Source: Ascoidea asiatica
Lineage: Eukaryota > Ascomycota > Saccharomycetes > Ascoideales > Ascoideaceae
Length of the DNA: 64,000 nt
Reading direction: 5' to 3'
Assembly: GCA_001600695.1 (NCBI GenBank)
Contig: BCKQ01000018.1
Coordinates: forward strand, 102,518-166,517
A program made the position numbers and the translations under genes. Shown here in pieces: positions 43,765 through 55,175 of the stretch; within the stretch, counting starts at the first letter, position 1, and each line of letters starts with the position of its first letter. The notes below the pieces were generated by a model, which had not been told where the DNA came from, made no database searches, and saw only the letters and a list, made by a program, of their open reading frames with translations.

Positions 43765-44985
43765 TTATTGGATCTTGCGAGAAAGAACAATGTTAGCTAT
43801 CAACATGCAACTCATCCAAACACTGCTCACAGAAGCGTAAACATCAGCTAAGGCAATCAAAAACATAAAACGGAATTTTGATTCCGGTTTTTGCAATGAA
43901 CCTATTCCGGCATCTAATTCTTTTAGGGCTTTAATGCGGCTCTGAGTTCCGGGATTTTCATCGGCAGTACGCAAAAATCAAAAAAAAAATGCCTCTGAAA
44001 ATTCCGTACTAAGGCAATTAGTAATAATAGTTCGGAATTCTCAATAACTTACCTTTACCCATTTTGATTTCCTTTTGTACAGCACGTGTCTATTAATAAG
44101 AGCTACATCAGGCAAAAATTAACACATAGTTAACCAATTTCTGTGAGCTCTTAGATGGGAACCATGACTCGCCAGGTATTGGTCCCATATATTAGCGCCA
44201 CCCAAGTGGTTTTTGCATTCCTCAATCACCGTTGGAATAGGCACCTGGGCCTTAATACCGTCCTTGAAAATTTCACCAAATGGCCATTTAAGCTGTTCTA
44301 AACTTCACTTATTAGGTTTGTAACGTTCTCTAATATCAGCATCTTTGAGGACATGTGGCGTACTAAGTCAGAGAACCACAGTTCTATGGAGCCAAAACAC
44401 GTACGAAGGCAACATGATCTTAAGTTAGCTCCTTCCATTGTAAATTAATTTTTTTTGGATTTCATGTGGGACAGCCATTTAGGATAGGATGTCCTATGTC
44501 CCGTAGTCCGAGTAGGACGGATATTGAATTTTGATGTTAATCATTGAAAAAGTTTAACCGAGTTAAAATAGTTATCCATGTAAAAACAATCTTCCACGGA
44601 TTTCGAATTTCAGCAGCAAAATTTGTCACAAGAGGTTCTGTGGTGGTAAAAAGAACTAAGCATGTGGACAGCAATGATTCCAGTTGACTTAGAACTTGAA
44701 CTCTAAAGCATGGAAAAAGTGTATCCTGCTTCCTCCAAACCCAAAACCATGTAACCCTATCTAATTGGTTTGATAATTACCACTGTGCTATCACGGGTCG
44801 ACCTTTAAACGTGAACTTCATTTCATCTATGAACACTTCCGATCCCAAATTGAAAAGTTTCTGGCTTGTCCTGACAAAAATGATGTGCTAAAGGTGCTAC
44901 CTTCTCCCAAGGAAGAGTAACCTTCAAAGCGCTACCAGCTAGGTCAAACACATGCAAGAACATTTTAATAACGTTAAATCAAAAA
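43765..44985 (-). pseudogene. piggyBac-type (DDE_Tnp_1_7) transposase relic
   Basis: Minus-strand fragments follow the piggyBac transposase order. They begin FDLAGSALKVTLPWEKVAPL, then GSEVFIDEMKFTFKGRPV, where Asp-Glu (44822-44827) is the first catalytic block and KGRP is typical. GYTFSM, CFYMDNYFNSVKLFQ (second Asp at 44574-44576) and RPTRTTGHRTSYPKW follow. VFWLHRTVVL comes next, where the family has W-x-D and this copy has His. The end reads VPIPTVIEECKNHLGGANIW, RAHRNWLTM and DVALINRHVLYKRKSKW, the family's 'P..v..Y...MGgvD..dq' to 'lD.a..N...ly' block. GTAAGT (at about 44052) and TACTAAT follow, so a C-terminal intron leading to the 43765-43974 frame is possible. Several stops and one frame change show it is dead. 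Confidence 0.75.
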
Positions 44986-46747
44986 TATCCCATTGTTGAC
45001 CTAATTAATTTAACGTTTTCTTGATTTTTCTAGTAAAAATTTTTCATATTACAGCTTTTGTTGGTTCCTAATATAATAACCACCGCCACCAACAAATAAG
45101 GGTCATGCTGAGCCACTTTTCTGGGTCTGCTTTCCTCTTTTTTTTACAAAATATTAATGTACTTATTAGTTGAGAGCAGACTCATCGTTACCATTTTTTG
45201 TACTGAAAAACAATAAAAATATTTGAAGTGTGTCTACCGCACATACCTAACAAGGAGTACCTATACAATTCCTCCTTGCTTTAAGTTTCTTAACAGTAGC
45301 AGTATCCCGGCGAGATCAGCAAAAACCTTCACCGGAAAACCTGTTGCGAGTTCCTAAAGATCCATCTTCACATCAGTTAGCGCTTCAAACTGCCATAGCT
45401 GATGGTGTCCAATACCGTATTCCGTTTCATTCGGTCCAAACAAAGTGACTACCGGATTACGTTTAGTCTTTTCCGAGGACACTGCCACAGGTCCGAAGCC
45501 CACTCCGGTTTTCCCCTGAAAATATTTTGATTCTCTCAGTGAAACCAAAAAGAGATTAAATTAATCCTCATTTTTATTTTTTATATAGAGTTGAATATCT
45601 CATCTGTTTCATCAACCATGTATGGTTGTGATTCTGTTACTGCTTGGAAAACAGGTTAACCTGATTATCCTTAATTTAAATGTTATTGTAAATTAGCTTG
45701 TTAAATTTGTGTTTCGCTATGAATGTTTTGGCAAATTTTCTACTGAAAATTTATATAATAATTGAGAAATAGATGATAATTTTGGGTAAATTTTACTTTT
45801 TTATTCTGTTTATCGTTTCAACTATTATAGTAGTCTTTATTTGAATTTTCAAATGCTTCAAAAAATTTTTCTATTTGCATGTTTGTGTTTTAAAATTCTT
45901 CATTTTCAATTGAAATTACCGTTTATTATTTTTAAACTCAAAAAGATAATCCATCAATTGTACGCCTATATAAGATTTAATCCAATCAATACTCTATAAA
46001 ATAATAAATTTATGTTAATTCAATTTACATTAGTGCAATAAAAACTTAATCAAATTAAAAATGGTAATTATATTTCTGATCAATTCAAAATCAATTAAAA
46101 TTGTTAAATTAAAAATTACAGTTCTACAAATTTTAATAATTTTGGTGTTCAACTAAGAATTAATCTCAAATTAGTTAATTAAAGAATACGCTTGTTCCAA
46201 TGGCAATAAAAACTAAATAAAAAAAGATAATTAAAACGGTTTTTGCTTAAAAAAGCAACTGAGAATTCCATAATCGTTTATTAGTTTCTTCTTTAGTTTA
46301 GTTTTGATTTGATTTAATACAATAAATCAAGTTAGAAAGTAATTCTACTTTTTTTGTGTTTTCAGTTCTTTTAGTATTCACTTTTAAAATTTGGAAAGTT
46401 TCAAATTTTATTACACCCATAAGACTGGTAATAAGTTTTTAGTGTATGAGGATCTAGGTGTTGATGTTTACAATATTCACGGTCTAATCACCCGCCAGTT
46501 CTACAAAGCCGCACGCTGGCAAATTTTTACTATATGGTTTTAATAATTAAGATAGTGTTTTATTAAGGTCTATATAATATTGTGATATTAATATTTAAAT
46601 AAAGGGATGTTTCTAAGTCTGGCCTGCCGAGTTTCAAAAGTGTAGAAAAGTTCTACAGTGAGGTTAAATTGTAAAGATGAGATATACGAGTGTGTCGCTT
46701 TTATTATTTATCTACTCGTCGATCAATTCTCTCTTATTCTGGAATAG
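44986..46747. other. Upstream of the piggyBac relic; possible N-terminal remnants
   Basis: On the minus strand a 64-codon frame at 45354-45548 (...PVVTLFGPNETEYGIGHHQL) and ATGFPVKVFADLAGILLLLR just below it are GC-rich and protein-like. With a GTATGT...TTTTCAG intron-like interval at about 45180-45245 they could be the N-terminal part of the transposase, but I cannot match them to the family. From 45560 to 46747 the DNA is AT-rich and featureless. Confidence 0.35.
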
Positions 46748-47774
46748 CGTTGGATATAATAGAGATCTATATATGCTAGGGCATATATTGGTACTAACGC
46801 CATATGTGGTGAAGGTCTGAAAGACATGTGTCTATAGCAGACATAACAGAGTGAGCTATTATACAATAATGTGTGTACACTATGTATAGTCATGCATAGA
46901 GATGCATAATTAGCCATAAATATACATATTGTTGCATGAAGTTCCCTTAAGTTGCATCAAGAATACATCAATTCACATGACTGTGCATGAGTCAGTGTAC
47001 AGGAACACAGATAGTCGGATATCATGTGATATTATCGTCACATGACATAGGTCATGTGTGCTTACTTCCGGTATAACGAACGAAGTAGAAACACAATGAT
47101 ATTGGTTTCAGTCATAGTGCTAAAGCATTTAAAAGGAAATTAAAGCTAAGCTACTACTTACGAGCGGAATAAACGACGAGTTGGGATTTAGCCTCTATCC
47201 GGAAAAAAGTCAAATCCGAAAGGTCACTCGGATCCAGACAGGGACGGCCTGTGAGTAGTTGAATCGGCTAAGCCTGGTTTCATTTGCGATACGTTATAAT
47301 TCTAGCAGTTTCTACTAAATTGCTTCGGAATAAACAGTAGAGCAGTGGAGCTAGACCGTTAAGGATCGATTCCGTGTCGCGCTTCAAAATTAAACATTAT
47401 TCCCGCAAATTAGTTAGGTTTTATACCCCACTGAAAAGTCGGCTGATTGGTTTTACTATGTTAAATTTCAATGTGGATTCTAGTGGAATTCTAATCAAGT
47501 TTTCAACCCTTTTTACAAGGCAAACTTGATTCCCACTCTGATTCTAGGCAGGAATTCTTGGAGTTTTAGGAATTCCAAAGAGTTCTTGAAGGTGCTCCGG
47601 ATCCTCCTAGAAAACTTTGGTTCCTATAAATAGAATCTATTTCCTCTTATTTTTTTAGTTAATTCATTTAGTTGGCTTTGGAGATCATCGATTAGCCCTG
47701 GTTTATGGATTAATACATAGGTTGTAGTAAGTAAAATTTAAATATTAGATTAAAATAAATCAAAATTCCCCCAA
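46748..47774 (+). repeat. LTR-B copy C (diverged solo LTR)
   Basis: About 1,027 bases in the same orientation as copies A and E. The first third closely follows copy A, for example the ATTATCGTCACATG block. The middle and end are more diverged than in A, B or E. Termini are decayed (CGTTGG...CCCCAA) and no target duplication is visible. Confidence 0.85.
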
Positions 47775-50700
47775 ATTTTTCAGCCATAATGATTTAACCC
47801 CCAATTCAAAAGAAACTTTGAAATAATTAATAATCAGAAGGTGTATAATTGGTATTCTATTTGTTCCCATGACTGTCTGTCTTGAATCATGTTTTTGCAT
47901 TTCGCTTATAATTTTCCTGAAATGCTCTCATAATTAATATTACTAAAGTGCTTTTGAAAACTTTGGAAATAAATCCAACAATACAAATATTAGTCAATGT
48001 AAATTTGAAAGACAATTATGGGTTCATGTATTGAATGATTTTTTTAAAATTGAAGGTTATTCTTCGTCTATCATCTTGGTACTATATTATCCACCAAGTA
48101 ACATCGTACTCCTTCGCACAAGCATAATGTTTCAAATCTAAACTATTCTAAATTATCCAATAAAACCTGCAGAGTCTATTCAGAAAAAAGAAGGTAAAAT
48201 AAGTACTGTTATCATTAATTGTAAAAAGGCAGTTTTAGCTCCTTATCAATTAATACCAATGGCTTTACTGTATATCATCCAAACAATTATGGGAAGCGAA
48301 TCAGAAATAAAAAATCCCACAAGGCTATGGCAGTAGATGTAGACTACTTTGGCCAATGCACATTTTGTCTAAAAAAACTCGGGATTTTTCTACAAATAAT
48401 GCGTGCATTAAAAACGCACCTCAAGCTGAAGAAGAACAAAAGTTCCCAGGTTTATAATTGCAAATACAAATCTGAAACAAATAACAACCAATTCTTCCAG
48501 ATTAGAAAAACGAAAAGGATTTTTTATCTTGGCTTCATCATGAATTCAATGGTTATTTGAACCTCAGATCATATAGAATAAATCCATTTAAGTGGTTGTT
48601 GAAAATTCATCTTACGCTAAAATAACCTGATAATCATGAAAATCATATCATGCACAAGAATGTTTTACTAATTAAAACAGAAAAGGGGAAATGCATGATA
48701 CTGTTCTAAGCACAAATAATAAAACCAACTAATTTCCTAAAAAACTTTAATTCAAAAAATGAAATGAACTTAATCACTAAGAAGCTTTACAATACATATA
48801 ATACAATTTCAACCCTTGCTTGAATTTAGCATAGCAACAATTATTCAAATGCGAGGAAGGAGAAAGCCCGGATACTTAAATATTTCGGCACAAATTCTTT
48901 CCAGAAAAGTTCTGTTATCCTTGTTGATAAAGAAGACGATGTTCAATCAACTTTCGTTATAAAATGAACGACCAAACCCAATAAGTATTTAAATGAAAGT
49001 TTAAATACATATGAACACCAAAAATCAAATATACTGAAATAAGGGTTAAACTAGAAATAAAAGTAAAAATCTAAATAACAATTTCTGTAAAGACTTAAAT
49101 AAAAACTTAAGTAAAAAATTAGAGTGCAGTGCGGTTTCAAGGAATAGTAGAATTGACGATTCAAATTTATATTCCAAAACAGTTTCCATGCCATTTTGAA
49201 ATTTAAAAAAAATTTTATTTCACTAGGAGCGTAGACCAATATTTTAGATAGTGTTACCAAAATTGTGTTATTATACAAATCCAATTTTTAAAAACCTATT
49301 CGTGCCGCGACTTCCAAAAACCCCTCTCGATAACTACGGGCTTCCGATGATAGTCCGCGACAAGCCTTGATAACCTCATGCACATCACAAGAGAACTCTA
49401 CTACAGTATTATATCCACTACAGAGATTGCCGGAGCTGTTTAATACGAATATAAATTATCAATTATCAACATTCGTCTAACTAGTTTATCCTTATTTGTT
49501 GGCATCTAAAACTAATAATCATCATAGAAGAACAGAAAATTTTATCATATCTGGTTCATCTCGTACTGGTCCATAGCAGTTGAAAACGGGACCTCTACCA
49601 AAATGTTTGCCATGTAGTTTTTAAGAACAAGCCCGTAAACCATTAGCAAAAGAACGCCAATACCAGCTCCACAAATAAAAAACTTAAATTAGCTGAAACA
49701 AAAACAATAGTGATAACCCAAACCATATTATTATTTGTAAAGATTTGCAATTTATATAAAAAGACTGTTGATAATGCTGTGAGCAAATATTCCAATGTTG
49801 ACTACCTATTGACGACCCAATTGTTAAGTGAGAACCTTGCCTCCCCGAGTTTTGGGTTTTTGTCTGCATATTAGACTGTAAAGGGCACGTCACCCATAGT
49901 GTCACGCAATGTATTAGGTTAACCGCCTCTCAGCCACATCTTTTTTGCCATTTTAGGAAGGTTGAGTGCCAAATTTCCCCTTGATTATTGATATATAAAT
50001 ACCGGAAATGCGTTTACTCTCTCTTCCTCGGGAAATACCATTAGTTCCTTTTGTAATGCCACCTTATAAGATCTGAGGAGAACCGAACTTTAGAGTAAAC
50101 CATCAATCTCATTAGATATTGTGGAAGAAACATTATTAGATTCAAAAGTTATTCTGGGTTTATTTTCTAAGTTGTTTTATTTGTTTTCTTTTTTCCATTT
50201 TATTTTCTAAAATCAAAATTTAGAATTCCAAACAATTTGCGCAGCTAAATTAAAAGAAATCTGTGGAGTTTAATAAGATAAAGGTGTGGGATTGCAGAGT
50301 GATAAATCAATGGCTCCTAAATGTTTTAAAATTTGAACTTTTGTTCTGATTTAAAGAAAATCAGCAAAACCTTTGTCACGTCATTTTAAATAGATATTTA
50401 TTTTTTGCGTTATATAAATAAATAAAAATCCTAATAAAGTATTTTTCTTTAAAACAAAATTCAAAAACGAAAATTAAATCAAATTTTTTTCAGAAATTCA
50501 TAATTTACGTGAAACCAAATTTTTGCTAAACACAATACAAAAAGTTGTTTAGTTACCGTTCCCCTATTACTAAACCCAGAAAACGAAGTCTCTTCGGTAA
50601 TGTTCAGGTTTAACTACCTGTATTCCTAATTATCCGCATAGGGTAACCCTGTGACTACTTATAACTTTTTCGTGCTTATAGAGACATTTATCTGTATAAT

Positions 50701-50827
50701 GATCATAGTGGTACTATTACTTTCCTGCTTAAACTGTACAGGTTGCTCATGTTGAAGTATGGTTTCTGCAACTTATTTCTTTCCGGTCTACATTGAGTTC
50801 TGAAAGCACTTTACTATTAATAAATAT
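47775..50827. other. 3 kb of decayed DNA without identified genes
   Basis: Mixed composition. The ORFs at 48327-48560 (+), 49051-49284 (-) and 49684-49905 (-) have no features I can recognise, and none forms a continuous story with its neighbours. Positions 49290-49450 and 49550-50110 are GC-richer. No RNA gene, LTR terminus or long repeat was seen. Confidence 0.35.
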
Positions 50828-52025
50828 TGTAAATGTTTATTAATTTTCAGTTTCAAAATATATAATCATCCTATGTGTAAACTATGTATTCACTCTAACT
50901 TAAGGTTTAAAAAGTAAATTAAAAAAATTAATCAAAAAAATAATACTACATCCATTCCTGTCATTGTAATTCTGAATTTCTATGGGCTCCCCTACGAACA
51001 TCGGGAACTCTAGGCAATTCTTGTGGGAGGAAATCAGATTTACGTGGTGAAAAGGGTTGCAAACTTGATTAGAGTTCAATTGACAGTCAGATTTCAATTT
51101 TACCATACTCAACAAATGATCCCATTTTGTAGTAAGGTAAACAATAAAGTTAACCTGGCCAAAAAATAATTAATCCCCAGACCGGAGTTGTAATACATTT
51201 ATAGTACTAGCGCCATTAGTCTCCTGTTAAGTACGACCCAATTCGGTATACTTACATGGGTGCTGAACAAGATGATGGATTTATCTGTTTATAAAATATA
51301 AAAAGTGAACAACAATCGGTGCACTTTTGTTTTGCACTGAGAGAAAGATAATTCTCTCATTGGCAGTCGGGAGTTTAGTTGGGACATGTGTGACTGTCCT
51401 AGGGAACGACTGAACGTAATCCGGGAGTCGTATTGACTGGTAGATTCTGATTAGGGTAACAGAAACGTTCAATCATGACATATAGGCTATGGCAATTGTA
51501 CCTGGTCTCACATGAAACTAGTTTTAGCCAATTCAATAATCCAAAATGTTTGGCAGCCCCGATCTGATTGTCCCTTCGGTTATAACGTATTACCGCATAG
51601 ACGCTAAATACTAACTATCGTTTTTTTCTTCTCCTTAACAAGTGGCTTCGCTTTATTATGCTGTTAAATTCATAGCGACTATGGGATGTACGAATCTCAA
51701 GAGTTTTCTGGTTGTTACACTATACCCGAGTGTAGGCCACATGTCCTATGCGCTGCGACTAGAATATCATATGATATCTGACTGTAGGGCACCTGTACGC
51801 AAACTGAAGGCCGATCATATGAGTTGATTTGTTTTTCCTGCAGCTTGATGCAATAATATGCATATGCAGGCCTAGTTCTGCATGTCTACGCATAATGGCA
51901 AATGTTTATATATTATTGTATAGTACATGACTCTGTTACGTCTAGTCTGCATACGTACCATTTTCAGCTTGACCACATATGGTATTCGTCCAAATATATG
52001 CAATTACGCTGGATTGAGCTTTCAT
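50828..52025 (-). repeat. LTR-B copy D (highly diverged, with an internal insert)
   Basis: It is in the same orientation as copy B and can be followed through AAACTATGTATT, TTTACGTGGTGAAAAGGGTT, CAAACTTGATTAGA, GTCTCCTGTTAAG, CACATGAAACTAG, ATATCATATGATATCTGACT and ATATATGC. It is far more diverged than A, B, C and E and is therefore the oldest copy. It is split by about 220 bases of unrelated sequence at 51261-51480. Both ends are approximate. Confidence 0.75.
51261..51480. mobile_element. Candidate 220-bp insertion inside LTR-B copy D
   Basis: This sequence is absent from the other LTR-B copies at the homologous point. It begins TGCTGAACAA and ends AATCATGACA, so it has TG...CA termini like a small solo LTR. 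No clear target duplication remains (ATGGG on the left, TATAG on the right). No other copy lies in the window. Confidence 0.4.
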
Positions 52026-54061
52026 TGAGCATTTATTCAGCATTAAAATTTAGTTTTGATAAAACCAGGAAGCAACCTTTTCTGCTCCAAAGGTAAATAG
52101 TATTCCGAAAATTTGTTAAAGTAAATTTTTTTAATCTTACGTTGTTCATAACCTTTTGAAACTTCATTTATTACAAAATCTTCTGTCAACAGGCAGCATT
52201 TATTCGGATCATTGGGCGGAATATCAAGATTACGTGAATGGTTTAAACAACTCTCGCACGAGAGTCGGTTAGCAAGTCCATTTTAAATTCAGTGCAGGAT
52301 TTTTTTTATGTTTGTTTTAAGACATATGTAGACTAAACCAATCCTAATTATTTAGTCTATAGATGTACTATTTTTATGTCGCTCTATTATTACCGCTTTT
52401 GTTTTCAATACATACTTAAAATAAATAATATATTTGGACGCGAGTATTCCTATCGAAAACAAACAACCTCCAAATTATAGCAACCTTTTCCTGATCACAC
52501 TAGCGTTACATGGAGGGAGAGGTAAAACGTCTATAGACCATTCGTCCATAGAAACATCAAGTCTGATAACAGTACTCATACAAGATATCATGAGAATGAC
52601 TTTTAAAAAAATTAAATTTAACTGATATATGAAAAGCACCATCAAAACACTTCATATATATTCACAAAGTACCATTGAGTACTATTTTTTTTTTTAAAAA
52701 GTTTTATACTCTGTTGGTGTGTAGTGTGGCATTACTCATATGGGTTACTAAACACTCTACGGTTATTATGAATCACCTACATTGTTCTATAGCGAACCCA
52801 GATAGCAAGTCATTTCTTTTTGTATTTCTCTCGAGGGATTCATGAAATTTAGTACATATAGATATTTTTATTCACAAGAAAATTACTTTAAAATATATTT
52901 TTCTTTGAAGCAAGTGGTAATACCTGTCATGACAGGTGGGCGAAGCTGATTAAATGATTGCTTGATGGTGATTTTGAAAGAATGTGCGTACATGTTTTCA
53001 GCAACCACAGTGCAATCGTATAGTGGAGGTCAGGACAACCAGTATATGGACGTAACCGTAATCTTATAGAGATTGAGCAATCTTATTATTCACTTAATGT
53101 TGGCGGTTCCGAAAACGTTGTCGATGACATCGCACTTAGCAAATATAAAACACAATTCAACATGATCAAACTACGCGTGCATGGTTGAGCATCGTGCTAG
53201 AGTAGTTTTGTTTTATTATTGGTTTTTCTACGTTAATAGCGAATGGTACGGCAACAGGTTGGCCTCTGATACCACATTTATGTGTATTCTTTTTGGATGA
53301 AAACGGTCTTTGTCACATATCGTTATCTCCTGTGCCATTTTCAGGGATATGAGGATTTTAAAATCCCTTTTTTTGTTAATCGGGTAGATCGCTTAAAATA
53401 CAAAACTGTTGTTTGTTGATTTTTTGTTCTTGGTCTTGTTCTTCTTTGCTGGGTTTTCAACTATGGGAAGCAGCTCTCATACTCTAATTTTACATATGTA
53501 CTTTTAAGATGGCTTCCAGTTAATTTGTGATTAATATAAATACTGGTAGGAGAACTCATATTTGATAAATAATTTTTATCGCTTTTACATTTCAACTGCC
53601 AGTTGATTATAATTGGGTTCGGATATTGTTTTAGTAACCGGTAGCTATTTTCTTTTAATTACCATCAATGGCGCCTGGAAACGTGTTTTGCCTTTGTACA
53701 TGTGTTCCCTGTATACACGTAAACAGAAACCCGATAAATATGATTTACGCTTATTCCGTTTCAACACAGGGGAATATTGTATGACGCTGATATAATATTT
53801 CGTAAAGTTTGGAATATTTGTATATCGTATTTAATTGTTTGGTCAGTGAATAGGGGCTAACAGGTAGGGTTATGTTGACTATGTAAGCACTAACAGATCT
53901 GCATGTTCATATGGCTGAAAGCCCCGGTTATTAGTAACAGTTACCAAAACCCGTCGACAATTAAGATTCGCTCAGCTCAGTCGATTTGCTACTCTTACAG
54001 AATTCTGGATGTAAAACAATAGTCTCTAAGAACTTAAAAATAATCTTAAAATTTTGGTAGC
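52026..54061. other. 2 kb of decayed DNA, includes a 16-bp palindrome
   Basis: No gene recognised. ACCTGTCATGACAGGT at 52922-52937 is a perfect 16-bp palindrome. Positions 52940-53340 are GC-richer than average. The ORFs at 52434-52625 and 53613-53795 are short and featureless. Confidence 0.35.
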
Positions 54062-54345
54062 ATACCTGAACGGTGTTCCGCACTGGTCTCAAATGTAAAA
54101 TGTCTCAAAAAAATATTAGAATAGTTTAAGGCCTTTACTATTTTGGCAAAGTTTTTAGTATGTGTGGACGGTATTCCTCATGTTTGTAAAACAAGTAAAA
54201 TATTTTGAAAAACACTAAACTATTTCACAAACTTTGTGATTATTATAATGCTGTCAGCAAGCGGGTGAGACACAATAATATCAACACACCACTAATACCG
54301 AAATGTGTTTGTGTGACACAACTACAATCATTTGTGCTTTTCTGT
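54062..54345 (+). repeat. Dispersed repeat, copy 2 (partner of 27131-27345)
   Basis: It shares ATACCTGAACGGT at its start and TGTGTTTGTGTGACACAACT near its end with the copy at 27131. In between it appears internally duplicated: two AAAATRTTTTGAAAAA-type blocks each followed by TTTNNTATTTT. The similarity is loose. Confidence 0.45.
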
Positions 54346-54699
54346 AATTGGAACGCAAATTTCAATTCTCTTTTCTAATTGTCAAATATTATGTTGATTA
54401 TGTTATCAAGATTAATATAAAAAGATGGAAAGGAAAATTATATTTATTTAAAAAAAGAAAGCTATATATACAAAACGTGCGACATTAAAGACAATATATA
54501 AAAAATATATACTAAAATGTTAAGAGTTTGAAAGAAAATACTATTGCTGCTATGAGTATTAATGCAATACTTAGTATACAGTAAGCAAAATAAAAAGAAA
54601 AGAGTCACCATAAATCATTTTTACTCTATTAATCAATTATTTGTTTACTAAACTATTTTATATATATATATCAAATTAAAATATAATGCATATTGAATT

Positions 54700-54960
54700 C
54701 TATTGCTAATTTTTGGAATGTCTGATATTCTGCAGGTTAGGAAGATTAAAAGCTATAAGCTCAGATTAAAGAAGTCTTGGATCTCTTTTCCTTGAAGAGG
54801 AGAGAAGAAAGGTATTTGTATATATATATAAGGAATCAAGGGATACTTGAGAACTCAACCTTGGTGAAATGACAAATAAGATTTTCCGGTCTAAGAGGGT
54901 AATCTCATACAATGTGTGAGACAATGAGTGATATGCGCCTTAAAGCGTAATAGCTTAACA
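54700..54960 (-). repeat. 3' LTR of copia element 2
   Basis: In element sense it begins TGTTAAGCTATTACGC at 54960 and runs through CTTGATTCCTTATATATATA, a TATA-like region, to about 54700. The far end is not defined. It starts 215 bases after the RNase H stop. Confidence 0.65.
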
Positions 54961-55175
54961 TTCCAGGGAAATCTTGAATGAAATTTATAAAAGATTGCTT
55001 AAAAAGAAAATAAATATATAACCATGAAAGTTAAAATTCAAAATGGAAAGAAAAGAAAAACGTATTTGCTAAAGTAAAGCTAAAGTCAGTGAACTCAGCA
55101 GTAGAAAAAAAAGTAAATAATTGAGTGTGAAACTAAACTGTGTGAGACATAGGAAAAATAAATATTAATATTGTT

